Positions 24,370 to 34,362 of a stretch of DNA of 64,000 nucleotides are shown here, piece by piece. This DNA is from Chloroflexota bacterium. Lineage in GTDB: Bacteria > Chloroflexota > Anaerolineae > Anaerolineales > UBA11579. Position numbers and translations under genes: made by a program. The first letter of the stretch is position 1, and each line of letters begins with the position of its first letter. Below the pieces are notes generated by a model. The model was not told where the DNA came from. It did not search any database and saw nothing but the letters and a program-made list of their open reading frames with translations. The DNA is taken from the NCBI GenBank assembly GCA_013112575.1, contig JABFGG010000001.1, forward strand, positions 558,001 to 622,000, read 5' to 3'.

Positions 24370-25806
24370 TCATGGCCTATACGTCACATTCAACACCGGA
24401 TCAGGCCACTGCATCATGCACTGGAAAGCCGAACCTGCATCATCACCATCCAGATGCAGGCGCAATTGCACTTGCCCTGCCCCATTGGCGCTCACGAAAT
24501 TCTGGAGAAATGTTTGCACGTTCAGCGGCGAGAACAGATTGGCTTCAGATGCCGCGCTCAATAGTGTCGCCGACCCGCCTGCATTGTAGTCGCTGGGATA
24601 ATCACGTGTCGCTCCATAGTTCACTTGCTGCACCAGCAGCGGGTGCAGCCACTCGAAACAGTTCCCAGAGTAGTTACTCAGGTCCAGCGTGGCACTTTCG
24701 ATCGTCGAAGAACTATCCAGGCCGGAAAGGGCACTCAAATCAAAAGTGATGAATCCGCGGATACCGTTGCCCGCCGGGGCGATACCTGCCCGGATTTGGC
24801 TACTCGAGCCACCCGAACTTAAGTCGCCCGTTGGCCCGGACACTGTATGTAAGGTAGCGCTTTCTGAGGGTGCTGCACTCACAGGGATGGTCAAATCGCG
24901 CGTGTTGTTGCCTTCGTTGCTTTCGGAAATATCCTCGCGCGAGTCCACCCATGCGTTACTCGAGTAGGTCGACCATCCGCTAAACTCATAAGGCATGCTC
25001 ACGTCAACCTGTTCTCCAGGCCCAAGATCATAGTTCCCGGGCCCTTCAATGTAGCTGCAGGTCGGGCATACACGCCAGGCCCAGCGCACGTTGTTGGCTG
25101 TGCTGTCACCGTTATTGCGCAGCGTAGCCACGATGTTCAGCGGCACGCCCTGTGTCGGGGAACCCGTGTCCACACTCAAAGCAGTGATCACCAGGTCCGC
25201 CGGATCAGGGTCGGGCGCAGGCACCACGATCTGCACGTACACAGTTGCACCGTAGCGCACACCTTCCGGACTTTGCAGTTGCCAGTTGGATTTGTATGTT
25301 CCCGGGCTGGCCGGTGAGGTGAAATTGACGTTGATGTCCGTATTAGCCCCCACTGCCGTCACCGGCGCGGGCACCGAAGCCGGACCGCTCATAGCATCCC
25401 CAGACACGAACACCAGCAAAGTGCCGGTCTCCCATTCGCAATTGCCGCTGTTGTTGATGCGCCAGGTTTTGGTAAAGGCTGTGCTTGGGGCGAATTCGGT
25501 GTTATCCGGCACGGTCACGTCTGCCACGTAATCACTCTCCAGCAGGCAGGCTTCTTCCTCTTCCCCATCACCATCCCCACCGGAGTCAGTCGTAGGGGTA
25601 ACGGTTGGTGTAATCTCTTCTTCACCTTCCCCCTCTTCTACAGTAGGTGTGAATGTAGCCGTTGCCACGCCTTCATCACTCAGATTAGCTTCTGGAGTAG
25701 GGCTGGCAGTTTCTCGCGAGCCACTCCCTGGCAGGTTGCAGGCCAGTGTGGCAATTAATAGTGCGGCCATCATCGGCCAAAACTTGTGGCGTTTATGGGT
25801 TTTCAT
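24370..25806 (-). CDS. Lipoprotein with NBR1-like Ig, CARDB and C-terminal beta domain
   Basis: A 478-aa lipoprotein. The signal peptide ends in lipobox TLAC (Cys23), then a Thr/Pro/Glu-rich linker runs to about residue 85. A N_BRCA1_IG-type domain (about 90-200) has the typical FTKTWRINNSGNCEW...SPASPGTYKSNWQLQSPEG pattern. A CARDB domain (about 205-300) contains DLVITALSV...LRNNGDSTANNV. The last 150 residues resemble DNRLRE-like beta domains (GFITFDLSAL...SATLDLSN). All parts are extracellular adhesion or scaffold modules without catalytic residues. A strong AGGAGG site precedes the ATG. Confidence 0.82.
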   Translation of the reverse strand: MKTHKRHKFWPMMAALLIATLACNLPGSGSRETASPTPEANLSDEGVATATFTPTVEEGEGEEEITPTVTPTTDSGGDGDGEEEEACLLESDYVADVTVPDNTEFAPSTAFTKTWRINNSGNCEWETGTLLVFVSGDAMSGPASVPAPVTAVGANTDINVNFTSPASPGTYKSNWQLQSPEGVRYGATVYVQIVVPAPDPDPADLVITALSVDTGSPTQGVPLNIVATLRNNGDSTANNVRWAWRVCPTCSYIEGPGNYDLGPGEQVDVSMPYEFSGWSTYSSNAWVDSREDISESNEGNNTRDLTIPVSAAPSESATLHTVSGPTGDLSSGGSSSQIRAGIAPAGNGIRGFITFDLSALSGLDSSSTIESATLDLSNYSGNCFEWLHPLLVQQVNYGATRDYPSDYNAGGSATLLSAASEANLFSPLNVQTFLQNFVSANGAGQVQLRLHLDGDDAGSAFQCMMQWPDPVLNVTYRP

Positions 25807-26024
25807 TGTATTCCTCCTGACGGAAAACGAAAACTTCTCTCATTGCTTTGGTTTCCAAAATGGCAACGCCTGCACGTCTTTGCACAGTGGCGATACGCTT
25901 GCCATTTATCTACAAAACGAATACTTGCTCCAAAAAGTTATCAGTAAATAGATAGTACAGTATTCCTATCCCCAATTTCGTTTACAATCAATGCATACCT
26001 ACATTCCCATCATAAGTTTTGCCT

Positions 26025-27254
26025 ATGAAAGCCATCCAGTTCAATGCCTCCGTTCCACGTTACGCTCTGGGTTTAGCCCTCAGCCGCATTTACACTCCTC
26101 TCCTTTGGAGCGGCCTATCCTGTACCTTTGCCTCCGACGTACCTGAGCCTGAGTTGCCCGGCCCCGATTGGGTCAAGCTGCGTACGCGTTATGGCGGCAT
26201 TTGTGGCACAGACCTCAGTGCTATCCATCTGCACACCAGCCCCTACTACTCACCTTTCACTTCCTCACCTTTCACCCTGGGTCATGAGAACATGGGCACC
26301 ATCGCCGAGTTGGGTTCATCAGTTTCCGGCTGGCAGGTCGGCGAGCGCGTCATCATCGAGCCTACCCTCTGGTGTGAACCTCGCGGTTTCGCGGAAGACG
26401 ATTGTTGTGAGTACTGTGCAGAGGGCATCGTCAACCAGTGTCAACGCACTACGGAAGGGGACTTGGCTCCTGGCTTGTCAATTGGCGTACACAAGGAAAC
26501 CGGCGGCAGTTGGAGTTCGGCTTTTGTGGCCCACACCTCCCAACTCTACCGTGTGCCCGCAGAGATCAGCGACGAGAATGCCCTTATGGTCGAACCCTTT
26601 GCTTGTGGTCTGCATGCTGCGCTCAACTATTTCCCACAAGACGATGACACTGTGTTGATCGTAGGGGCAGGCACCATCGGCCTGGTCACCCTGGCTGCTT
26701 TACGCGCCCTCGGTTCTAAAGCTGAGATACTCATTTCCGCCCGCTACGATTTTCAGGCCCAGGCGGCCGAACGCCTGGGAGCTAGCCAGGTCTTACGTGG
26801 CAAAGACCTCTACCAGCAGCTCGCAAACCATATGGGTGCCAGCATTCACCAACCCATCATCGGCAAACCCTTCCTGGTCGGCGGCCCCCAACACACCTTT
26901 GAATGCTCCGGCAGTGATGGCGGCCTGGATGATGCCATCCGCGTCACCCGCTCGGGCGGACAGCTTGTCATCGTGGGTGTACCCGGCATTGCCAAAGGTG
27001 TCGATTGGGCCCCCATCTTTGATAAGGAATTGAAGCTCAACGCCGCCTACATTTACGACCACGCTGAACGGTGGCAGGGCCAGACCTGGAAGACCTACGA
27101 CCTCACCATTGACCTCATGCAGCGCGGCCTGGTTGACCTCGGCTGGATGGTCACTCATCGCTACGCTCTCGACGATTACAGCCAGGCCCTCCGCCAGCAT
27201 GGGGACAAACGCAACCACGAGATCATTAAAGCTGTCTTCGAATTTAAGGAATGA
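26025..27254 (+). CDS. Zinc-dependent alcohol dehydrogenase (MDR family)
   Basis: 409 aa from ATG 26025 (a TTG six bases upstream is less likely). Medium-chain dehydrogenase layout: catalytic-zinc Cys in YGGICGTDLS, GHENMG with the zinc His and Glu, a structural-zinc loop (CCEYCAEGIVNQCQ), and the coenzyme fold with VLIVGAGTIGLV. The insertion PTLWCEPRGFAEDD before the structural zinc cysteines is unusual. It catalyses NAD(P)-dependent oxidation of an alcohol or polyol, substrate unknown. The next gene starts six bases after its stop (alpha/beta hydrolase), so the two are likely co-transcribed. Confidence 0.9.
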   Translation: MKAIQFNASVPRYALGLALSRIYTPLLWSGLSCTFASDVPEPELPGPDWVKLRTRYGGICGTDLSAIHLHTSPYYSPFTSSPFTLGHENMGTIAELGSSVSGWQVGERVIIEPTLWCEPRGFAEDDCCEYCAEGIVNQCQRTTEGDLAPGLSIGVHKETGGSWSSAFVAHTSQLYRVPAEISDENALMVEPFACGLHAALNYFPQDDDTVLIVGAGTIGLVTLAALRALGSKAEILISARYDFQAQAAERLGASQVLRGKDLYQQLANHMGASIHQPIIGKPFLVGGPQHTFECSGSDGGLDDAIRVTRSGGQLVIVGVPGIAKGVDWAPIFDKELKLNAAYIYDHAERWQGQTWKTYDLTIDLMQRGLVDLGWMVTHRYALDDYSQALRQHGDKRNHEIIKAVFEFKE

Positions 27255-27260
27255 ATTCTG

Positions 27261-28064
27261 ATGCAAGCATACATTGAATCACAAGCTACCAATATCTATT
27301 ATCAAGTTGAAGGTCAGGGTCCACCCATTGTTCTGATCCATGCCGGTATCGCCGACCACCGCATGTGGGACGCTCAAATTCCTGCGCTGTCTGAGCACTA
27401 CCAGGTCATGCGCTACGATGTGCGCGGCTTTGGCAAATCAAATAATCCTGCCGGGGAATATAATGACCACCTTGATCTGCTGGCATTATTGGACGAACTC
27501 AAAGTTGACCGGGCCGCCATCGTGGGAGCTTCCAATGGGGGCCGTATCGCCCTCGACTTTGCGCTGGCTTTCCCCTCACGCCTTTCCTCATTGGTCTTGA
27601 TCGGAGCCAGTGTCAGTGGCCATCAAGTTGCCGACGAAATTGTTCAGGGTTGGGGGCCTATTGATGCAGCCTTTGACGCGGGTGATCTTGAAGCCGCCGC
27701 CGAAGCCACCATGCAGATGTGGCTGGCTGGTCCGCATCGCAGTTTAGATGCAATCAGTTCAGACATTCAAGCTCATGTCAAACAAATGCTGCTGGATACC
27801 TATGCCCTCCCTGAAGAAATGGATGAGGGCGATTCGCTTCCTCTGGAACCTCTGGCCTTTACGCGCCTTGAAGATATTGCTGCACCCACCTTGGTGCTCG
27901 TCGGCGAAAAGGATTTTGATGACAAAGTTGCCTTGTCCAGGATCCTGGTCCAACGCATCCCGCAGGCCCAACTGGAACTCATCCCCGACACTGCCCACCT
28001 CCCCAACATGGAGAAACCCGTCGAGTTCACCCGCATCCTTGAACGTTTTCTAGTAGCTGGCTAA
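27261..28064 (+). CDS. Alpha/beta hydrolase
   Basis: A 267-aa hydrolase of the 3-oxoadipate enol-lactonase/BioH-like type. It has the oxyanion motif IVLIHAGIADHRMWDAQI, the nucleophile elbow VGASNGGR (Ser of GxSxG), the acidic residue in LVLVGEKDFDDK and the His in PDTAHLPNMEKP. All parts of the triad are present. It follows the alcohol dehydrogenase by six bases with AAGGA upstream, suggesting a two-gene catabolic operon. The substrate is not predictable. Confidence 0.92.
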   Translation: MQAYIESQATNIYYQVEGQGPPIVLIHAGIADHRMWDAQIPALSEHYQVMRYDVRGFGKSNNPAGEYNDHLDLLALLDELKVDRAAIVGASNGGRIALDFALAFPSRLSSLVLIGASVSGHQVADEIVQGWGPIDAAFDAGDLEAAAEATMQMWLAGPHRSLDAISSDIQAHVKQMLLDTYALPEEMDEGDSLPLEPLAFTRLEDIAAPTLVLVGEKDFDDKVALSRILVQRIPQAQLELIPDTAHLPNMEKPVEFTRILERFLVAG

Positions 28065-28074
28065 CCAACATACC

Positions 28075-28104
28075 TTTGTAGGGACGCACTGCGGTGCGCC
28101 CGTG
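28075..28104. repeat. REP-like hairpin, family A (short copy)
   Basis: TTTGTAGGGACGCACTGCGGTGCGCCCGTG contains GGGACGCAC/GTGCGCCC arms around a short loop. The TGTAGGG head is shared with the other family-A elements. Confidence 0.65.
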
Positions 28105-28141
28105 ATGGAAACTGGGAGACGAGATTTACGTACATCATTAT

Positions 28142-29245
28142 ATGGACACAACTCAACCCGAAAGCCTCCCCAAACCCTCTACCCGCATCTACGGCTTTGA
28201 CGTCGCCCGTGCTTTTGCCATCTTTGGCATGGTCATCGTAAACTTCAACATTGCTATGGATACAGCCAACGCAGGCCCGGCCTGGCTGACCACCTTCGTG
28301 CAGTTATTTGAGGGCCGTGCCGCCGCCACTTTCGTCGTGCTGGCCGGCATCGGCATTAGCCTCATGGGGCGGCGCGCCCTGGCTTCAATGGACCCACAGG
28401 ATATCACCAAGAACCGGGCACGCTTGCTAAAACGTTCTGCTTTTCTCCTGATTGCTGGCTTATTGCATACCTTGATCTGGTCTGCCGATATATTGCATTT
28501 TTACGGGCTGTATTTCTTGTTTGCTGCTTTTATCTTCATGGTCCCTGACCGGGTCCTGTTGTGGCTGGCCGGTTTGTTCACCGTCGTGTTTGTCATCTTG
28601 TTTTTTCTGGTTGATTACGAACTGGGTTGGGAATTTGAGTCCCTGACCTATTACCATTCCTGGACAATTACGGGGATCCTCCGCTACCTTTTTTACAATG
28701 GTCTGCATCCTGTCTTCCCCTGGATGAGCTTCGTTTTTGTGGGCATGTGGCTGGGCCGTCAGGATTTGAGTCAGCCGCAACTGCGCCGCCGTTTGTTATT
28801 CGCCAGCATCGGGATTGTATTGGCATCTACTTTGCTTTCCAATTGGGCGGTTGCCCAGTCTTCCCTCGCAATGGACGCTGAGACCGCCGAAGCCATCTTC
28901 GGCAACAGCCCCTTCCCTCCCATGCCCCTTTATGTCCTCGCTGGAGGCGGCACCGCCATAGCGGTCATCATGCTTTGCCTGATGCTGGCCGAGAGTTTTG
29001 AAAGTGCCTTGTGGTTGCGGGCCCTGATCTCAACCGGACAAATTGCCCTCACCCTATACATCGCTCATGTTGTGGTGGGCATGGGAACCTTGGAAGCAAT
29101 TGGTCGCTTTGAGGACCAGACCCTGGCCTTTTCCGTCGGCAGCGCCTTTGTTTTTTGCGCCCTATCTGTCGTCTTTGCATACTTCTGGCGTTTACGCTTT
29201 TCTCGCGGCCCCTTGGAAGCTCTTATGCGCAGGCTCACAGGTTGA
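28142..29245 (+). CDS. DUF418 family membrane protein
   Basis: A 367-aa protein with about nine to ten membrane helices. The N-terminal RIYGFDVARAFAIFGMVIVNF and FEGRAAATFVVLAGIGISLM match the DUF1624/heparan-alpha-glucosaminide N-acetyltransferase-like half. The C-terminal GQIALTLYIAHVVVG and the final GPLEALMRRLTG match DUF418. Members are predicted membrane acyltransferase-like proteins with no settled function. The initial segment before the first helix contains no signal peptide. It is separated from the previous hydrolase by a family-A hairpin and has a weak ribosome site. Confidence 0.88.
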   Translation: MDTTQPESLPKPSTRIYGFDVARAFAIFGMVIVNFNIAMDTANAGPAWLTTFVQLFEGRAAATFVVLAGIGISLMGRRALASMDPQDITKNRARLLKRSAFLLIAGLLHTLIWSADILHFYGLYFLFAAFIFMVPDRVLLWLAGLFTVVFVILFFLVDYELGWEFESLTYYHSWTITGILRYLFYNGLHPVFPWMSFVFVGMWLGRQDLSQPQLRRRLLFASIGIVLASTLLSNWAVAQSSLAMDAETAEAIFGNSPFPPMPLYVLAGGGTAIAVIMLCLMLAESFESALWLRALISTGQIALTLYIAHVVVGMGTLEAIGRFEDQTLAFSVGSAFVFCALSVVFAYFWRLRFSRGPLEALMRRLTG

Positions 29246-29275
29246 TGTAGGACTTTTGCCCGAAAACCCTTTGGA

Positions 29276-29305
29276 GTAGGGGCGACCGGCCGGACGCCCT
29301 GGTAG
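29276..29305. repeat. REP-like hairpin, family A
   Basis: GTAGGGGCGACCGGCCGGACGCCCTGGTAG has GGGCG/CGCCC arms around ACCGGCCGG. It lies 30 bp after the DUF418 gene. Confidence 0.7.
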
Positions 29306-29399
29306 AAAACCTGCATAATCCCACTTACGTGCTATATGGTGGGATATGATCCCATGTTAATGTTGATTGAACTTGGTTTATTGTCCAGGAGAGATAATC

Positions 29400-30566
29400 A
29401 TGGGTTTATTGAGGATCGGTTTCCCCTTATTGCTGTTATTCCTAAGTGCTTGTGCCTCACCGGTTTCAAATCCACAGGATACAGAGGTATCTCCCACCGC
29501 TGCGTCTACGGATACCCCAATAGAGATTTTGCCTGAAGAAATTCCACAGGAAGTTTTCGAGGCCCCACCAGCTGACTCATCTCCTCCCTCCACTGCCTTG
29601 CCGCCCAGTTGTGCAACCCAGATAACCACAAATGACCAGCTATTTGTAAACTATAGCGATGCCAACATCGGCACTGGTTATTGCCTGCGCTACCCTGGCA
29701 GCTTTTACATCAGTTACACTCGCAAAGTTGGCCGCGGCATCCATGGCCCCTCTCTCCGCCCAAGGGAGAATATATCCGGCGGTGTAGTTGTCCAGCCGCT
29801 TGGCCCTTCTCAGGGCAAGACATTAAACCAATTGGCCGACGCTCGTCATCTGCAGGCCACGAATCGAGAGGAAATAGTCATTGGAGGTGTACCTAGTCTA
29901 TTGCTCTCCAGTTTTCCTGAGGATAGCACTCAGCGCGTCGCCTTGATAATTCATGATGATCTGGTTTTCGAGTTCAATAATACCGAGATCACTTCCGATG
30001 GTGAAGATGCTCTGGCGCAAGCTGAAGAGGCTTGGCGGAATGTGCTGGCTAGCTTCGCCTTTTTGCCCTCAGGCTTTGCCGAGACTTATACTGATTGCCC
30101 CGAACCGCAGGTCAAAGCAGATGGTCTCTGGTATATGCCCTATGTCAATGTGGAAGAAGGCTATTGTTTATTATTCCCGCAGGAATACGTTGTCCACTAT
30201 ATAGTAGGCAACCGCCATCTGCTCATTCAAAAACCCGACCCTGGCTTTAATCACGACCCGGGGGCAGTAACATTATCCATCCTGGGCGATCAACCCAGCG
30301 GCGGGCTAGAACTCCACATTCTTGTCAATCAGGTAGTAGAAGCCCAGGCGCGTGGCGAAGTCTACAGGATCAATACGCCCATCGCGGGACAGGACGGTGT
30401 TTTTGTTGATGGCTTATATTCGGAAGCTGGTGTGCGCCACATTTTCTTCCTCTACAACGATATCTTCTACCGTGTCATTGTCAGGCCGACATTGGTAGAA
30501 GAACGTTCTGCCGACGTGGAGGACTTGTTCGGCATCGTCACAGGCAGTTTGACCTTCATCCCCTAG
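29400..30566 (+). CDS. Lipoprotein of unknown function with Pro/Thr/Glu linker
   Basis: 388 aa from ATG 29400, preceded by CAGGAGAG at nine bases. The signal peptide has lipobox LSAC (Cys18), followed by a Pro/Thr/Ser/Glu-rich linker (residues 20-70). The rest is one probably globular domain built of two similar halves. Each half has a Cys, then GYCLRYPGSFYISYT or GYCLLFPQEYVVHY, and a later VEI-like segment; this duplication is suggestive of two related modules. No catalytic motif is recognised. The Cys spacing could support disulfides, as expected outside the membrane. Confidence 0.8.
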   Translation: MGLLRIGFPLLLLFLSACASPVSNPQDTEVSPTAASTDTPIEILPEEIPQEVFEAPPADSSPPSTALPPSCATQITTNDQLFVNYSDANIGTGYCLRYPGSFYISYTRKVGRGIHGPSLRPRENISGGVVVQPLGPSQGKTLNQLADARHLQATNREEIVIGGVPSLLLSSFPEDSTQRVALIIHDDLVFEFNNTEITSDGEDALAQAEEAWRNVLASFAFLPSGFAETYTDCPEPQVKADGLWYMPYVNVEEGYCLLFPQEYVVHYIVGNRHLLIQKPDPGFNHDPGAVTLSILGDQPSGGLELHILVNQVVEAQARGEVYRINTPIAGQDGVFVDGLYSEAGVRHIFFLYNDIFYRVIVRPTLVEERSADVEDLFGIVTGSLTFIP

Positions 30567-30696
30567 GACAATATTTCTCCACTCAAACATCATGGGCTTT
30601 CTTATCACCATCGCTGGCAACTGACAAAGCACAGCAACTTTGTGCTTATCTAGAACAGTACGAAGATATCCTTTACAGAAGACTAGGAACTACAAA

Positions 30697-31080
30697 TTAC
30701 GCTCCGCTATCCTCCGGCGGTATGTGTTTGTCCAGCTCTTCCTGCAGTGTGCGCAACAAATTGAGGATCTCTGTACGCACCTCTTCCTCCAGTTCCCCAC
30801 TTTCCACACGTTCCCACAACCTCGCCATCAAAGCCTTGGCATCCTCGATAAATGGCTCTGCATTGGTTTCGTAGATCGCCATATCAACCAGCTCTTTTAC
30901 CTTCTCCACTGCATCTTCAATGTCCAGCTCGGCCAGCCGCTGTTTTGCGCTTTCTATACCACCCAGCTTGGCTTCGTACAAACCGGCATCGACTGCGCTT
31001 TCAACCTGTGTGTACACTTTTTTGAGCACACCCAGGATTTCATCAAAAGTTTCACTATTCGTTTGTTGCTGGTCATTCAT
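30697..31080 (-). CDS. Small helical protein, unknown function
   Basis: 127 aa from ATG 31080, preceded by AAAGGAC. A TTG six bases further upstream is less likely. The protein is highly charged, acidic and almost entirely helical (EILGVLKKVYTQVE, then ELDIEDAVEKVKELVDMAIYE), with no signal peptide or membrane segment. I do not recognise a family. It stands alone on the minus strand between a plus-strand lipoprotein and a plus-strand GGDEF gene. Confidence 0.65.
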   Translation of the reverse strand: MNDQQQTNSETFDEILGVLKKVYTQVESAVDAGLYEAKLGGIESAKQRLAELDIEDAVEKVKELVDMAIYETNAEPFIEDAKALMARLWERVESGELEEEVRTEILNLLRTLQEELDKHIPPEDSGA

Positions 31081-31268
31081 GGTCAAGTCCTTTGTTTACA
31101 TCTCCATTTTGCATGACCTTCGTTGCTTTGGCAAGGGCCAGAAGCAAATAAACACCTGTTTGCTTTTTTGAAAACTGGTTTTGGGCCACTATTGAATTGG
31201 AGTACAATTTGATATTAATCCTCAAGACTTTTTAGACTTAAAGGAGTCGTGATTATCAGGGGTTTACT

Positions 31269-32849
31269 TTGAGCAAACTGGAACCCTTTACCCAGTTTGC
31301 TCCCACACCAGGGGACAGCAGCTCATCCGGCGAAAGCTTCCGCCGCCGTGATGTTGTCTCTTTATTGCATGCCTCAGCCTCCATTTCCTCCAAACTAGAT
31401 ATTGATAGCGTCGCCCAGGAAGTTGCCAAGCAATTGGTCACGGTCTTGGGTGTTGGATTGTGTGAGATCGTCAGTTGGGACGCTGATCAGGGCAAGCTGC
31501 ATACCTGGACCCGCTTCGATTTTGAAGATACCGGCCATCAGAATCTTAAGATAACCCAGTTGGGCGGCGGGGCCGCCGCGCGTCTGTACAATCTGGTCGC
31601 CGAGTCTTTGCAACCTCATCAATTCCGCAGCGACAACCCCGACGCCAACCCTGATGCCTACCAGTTGCTGGTCGAGGCCAATGCCCGCACCTTGCTGATT
31701 TTGCCCTTGCTTGCCAATAATCAGGTTATCGGCATCATCGAGTTGTATGATCGCCAGCGCTCTCACACCTTTAACCAGGAAGATATCGCTGTTGCCCAAC
31801 TCATTGCCAATCACGCCGGCATCGCCATTGAACGCGCCCGCTCACTGGATGCTTCCCAAAAACGCGCCAAACAACTTGAAGCTCTCTACCACTCCAGCCT
31901 AAGCCAGACCACCAGCCTTGACCTGGAAACCACCTTGAACGCCGTTTTGGAGAGCGCCATCAGTTTGCAGGGCGATGCTCTCGACGCTCATATTTTTATG
32001 TACAACGGCCAGTTGCTCCAGTTTGGGGCTGCCTTGAATGCTGATGGCCACAAGCAAGCTCCTTGGGCCGAACCACGCCAGAATGGGCTGACCTATACGG
32101 TTGCCCGCAGTGGTGAAATGGTTGTAGTTCCCAACATCCGCCAAAGCAAACTCTTTGAGGGCACCTCAGATGAATGGAAGGGCTCCATCATTGGTATCCC
32201 GCTCAAGATCAAAGACAATGTCATGGGCGTCATGAACGTCGCTTACCAGCATCCCCGCCAGTTCTCCGATTCGGAATTGCGCGTGCTGGGCATGCTGGCC
32301 GACCAGGCCGCCATCACTATCGAGAATGCCCGCCTCCACCAGTTGGTGCGTCGCCAGGCCCTTACTGATGCCCTCACCGCCCTGCCCAACCGCCGCGCCT
32401 TTGATCTCCGCCTGGAAGACGAGATCAGTCGTGCCCAGCGCTATGAGAACAAGATGGCTCTGGTCATGATGGACTTCAACGACTTTAAACGTGTCAACGA
32501 CCGTTACGGCCACCCCGCCGGGGATCGCATGTTACGCCGTTTTGCTGTCTGCATGCAGAATTCCGTCCGCCGCACCGATTTCCTGGCGCGTTACGGCGGT
32601 GATGAGTTTGTGCTCCTGCTGCCCGAAACGGATGGTAAGAACGCCGAGATCCTCGCCCAGAAACTCCAGCGCGACCTCATGCAGTGCACCTTTGATATCA
32701 AGCTGGGCACTTCCGAACTGGTGACCCTATCCTATGGGGTGGGTGCTTACCCGGCTGACGGGGAGGATGCCCGCACTGTCCTCCAGGTGGCCGACCAGGC
32801 CCTGTACCGCGCCAAAGATAAATTCCACAACTCCAAGAAAGACTCCTGA
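31269..32849 (+). CDS. GAF-GAF-GGDEF diguanylate cyclase
   Basis: A 526-aa signalling protein without membrane segments. Two tandem GAF domains (about residues 30-185 and 205-360) are followed by a GGDEF domain whose active site YGGDEF (443-447) is intact, so it should make cyclic di-GMP. An inhibitory I-site RRTD (434-437) lies five residues upstream of the active site, indicating product feedback. The start is TTG 31269 with AGGGG upstream. GAF domains may sense small molecules or redox changes. No output partner is adjacent. Confidence 0.93.
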   Translation: MSKLEPFTQFAPTPGDSSSSGESFRRRDVVSLLHASASISSKLDIDSVAQEVAKQLVTVLGVGLCEIVSWDADQGKLHTWTRFDFEDTGHQNLKITQLGGGAAARLYNLVAESLQPHQFRSDNPDANPDAYQLLVEANARTLLILPLLANNQVIGIIELYDRQRSHTFNQEDIAVAQLIANHAGIAIERARSLDASQKRAKQLEALYHSSLSQTTSLDLETTLNAVLESAISLQGDALDAHIFMYNGQLLQFGAALNADGHKQAPWAEPRQNGLTYTVARSGEMVVVPNIRQSKLFEGTSDEWKGSIIGIPLKIKDNVMGVMNVAYQHPRQFSDSELRVLGMLADQAAITIENARLHQLVRRQALTDALTALPNRRAFDLRLEDEISRAQRYENKMALVMMDFNDFKRVNDRYGHPAGDRMLRRFAVCMQNSVRRTDFLARYGGDEFVLLLPETDGKNAEILAQKLQRDLMQCTFDIKLGTSELVTLSYGVGAYPADGEDARTVLQVADQALYRAKDKFHNSKKDS

Positions 32850-32875
32850 ACTGATCAGGTTCGAGGTTATATACG

Positions 32876-33925
32876 ATGCCCACACTCCCTGCTATTGATT
32901 CCCAATATCTGCTCGACACCCTCGTAGAACTGCTCAACATCCCCAGCCCCACAGGCTATACCGAGGAGGCCGTGGCTTACTCCCATGCCGCCCTCTCCCG
33001 CTTCGATGATCTTGAACTGAAGACCCTGCGCAAAGGTGCCCTGACCGCCACCTGGATCGGTGAAAGTCACGACACGCCGCGTGCCCTCACCGCCCATGTC
33101 GATACGCTGGGCGCTATGGTCAAGGAGATCAAGTCAAATGGCCGCCTGCAGCTCACCCGCATTGGCGGCTACGCCTGGAACACGGTTGAGGGCGAGGGCT
33201 GCAATATCTTTACTGCCAACGGTGAAACCGTACGCGGCTCTCTTTTGCTGACCAAATCATCCAGCCACGTGCACAGCTCGAAAGTTAACGAGACCCGCCG
33301 TGGCGATTCCACAATGGAGGTGCGCCTCGACGCCCGCACCACTTCTGCAGACGAGACCCGCGCCCTGGGCATTGAGGTCGGGGACTTTGTGGCCTTCGAC
33401 CCACGGGTGGAGGTCACCAACGATTTTGTGCGCTCCCGCCACCTGGACGATAAAGCCTGTGTCGCCACCATGTTGGCCGCCATCAAGGCCTTGCAGGATG
33501 CCAGACTGAAGCCTACCCAGACCACCACTTTCCACATCAGCAATTATGAGGAGGTCGGCCACGGTGCCGCTGTGGGTTTCCCGGATGATCTGGCGGAGTT
33601 GGTCACGCTGGATATGGCAGCCATTGGCGACGGCCAGACTTCGGATGAGTTTCACACCACGCTATGCGTCAAAGACTCCGGCGGGCCGTATCATTATGGC
33701 CTCAACCAGAAGCTGCGCCAACTGGCTGAAGAGCACGACATCCCCTACAAGGTCGATATTTACCCTTACTACGGCTCGGATGGCGAGGCTTACTGGCGCT
33801 CCGGTGGGGATGTGGCTGTGGCCCTGATTGGGCCGGGGGTGGATGCCAGCCACAACTACGAGCGCACCCACATGGAGGCGCTCATCGCCACCACCCAGTG
33901 GACTTTGGCATATTTATTGAGTTAG
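32876..33925 (+). CDS. M42 family metallopeptidase (glutamyl aminopeptidase/cellulase-like)
   Basis: A 349-aa co-catalytic metalloprotease of family M42. Visible metal and catalytic parts are His74 in ALTAHVDTLG, the bridging Asp in RHLDDKACVA, the glutamates in ISNYEEVGHGAA, the Asp in LDMAAIGDGQ and the C-terminal His in NYERTHMEA. Members remove N-terminal residues from peptides in the cytoplasm and form large complexes. It starts 27 bp after the GGDEF gene, possibly on the same transcript. Confidence 0.92.
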   Translation: MPTLPAIDSQYLLDTLVELLNIPSPTGYTEEAVAYSHAALSRFDDLELKTLRKGALTATWIGESHDTPRALTAHVDTLGAMVKEIKSNGRLQLTRIGGYAWNTVEGEGCNIFTANGETVRGSLLLTKSSSHVHSSKVNETRRGDSTMEVRLDARTTSADETRALGIEVGDFVAFDPRVEVTNDFVRSRHLDDKACVATMLAAIKALQDARLKPTQTTTFHISNYEEVGHGAAVGFPDDLAELVTLDMAAIGDGQTSDEFHTTLCVKDSGGPYHYGLNQKLRQLAEEHDIPYKVDIYPYYGSDGEAYWRSGGDVAVALIGPGVDASHNYERTHMEALIATTQWTLAYLLS

Positions 33926-34362
33926 CTATTGCGCGTTGTGGAGTTTGGCTTTGTCAAACTCCGAATCAAACGGCATCACCGTTTGATAAATGTAGTTAAT
34001 GTAGGGTATGTAGGGTTAAGCACGGTTTTGGCTGGCGGGTTTTTGCCGGAATATAAGATGTGGGGGTTGGAGGAAAGGGGTGTGCCATATGTGGCGGTGC
34101 GGGGTGTGCGAAAGTGCCCAAAACAGCGAATTAATGTACCTGTATGTACCCTTAATGTAGGGATAAATCTGTAGAAAGGTAGCATGCCTTGATGGGGTCA
34201 ACACGTCACTTAATGAATATCTAATTGAAATTCCGCTATAAGTAATAACATTACCATTACCCCCCTGTCAAAAAATATATAGTTTAGACTTGATAGATTA
34301 TCTATTCAAGTGTACAACCAGTATATATTGTTTTGATTGACAACTTATGGCAGGGTGATTCT
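33926..34362. other. 437-bp gap before the restriction-modification gene, with tandem hairpins
   Basis: The gap starts with family-B twin hairpins: GGAGTTTG-loop-CAAACTCC (33940-33962) and ATCAAACGG-catca-CCGTTTGAT (33965-33987). Further on are repeated TTAATGTAGGG-like words (33993-34016 and near 34128-34165) and an AT-rich promoter region with TAGAT-T-ATCTA palindromic character near 34295. No gene is visible. Confidence 0.55.
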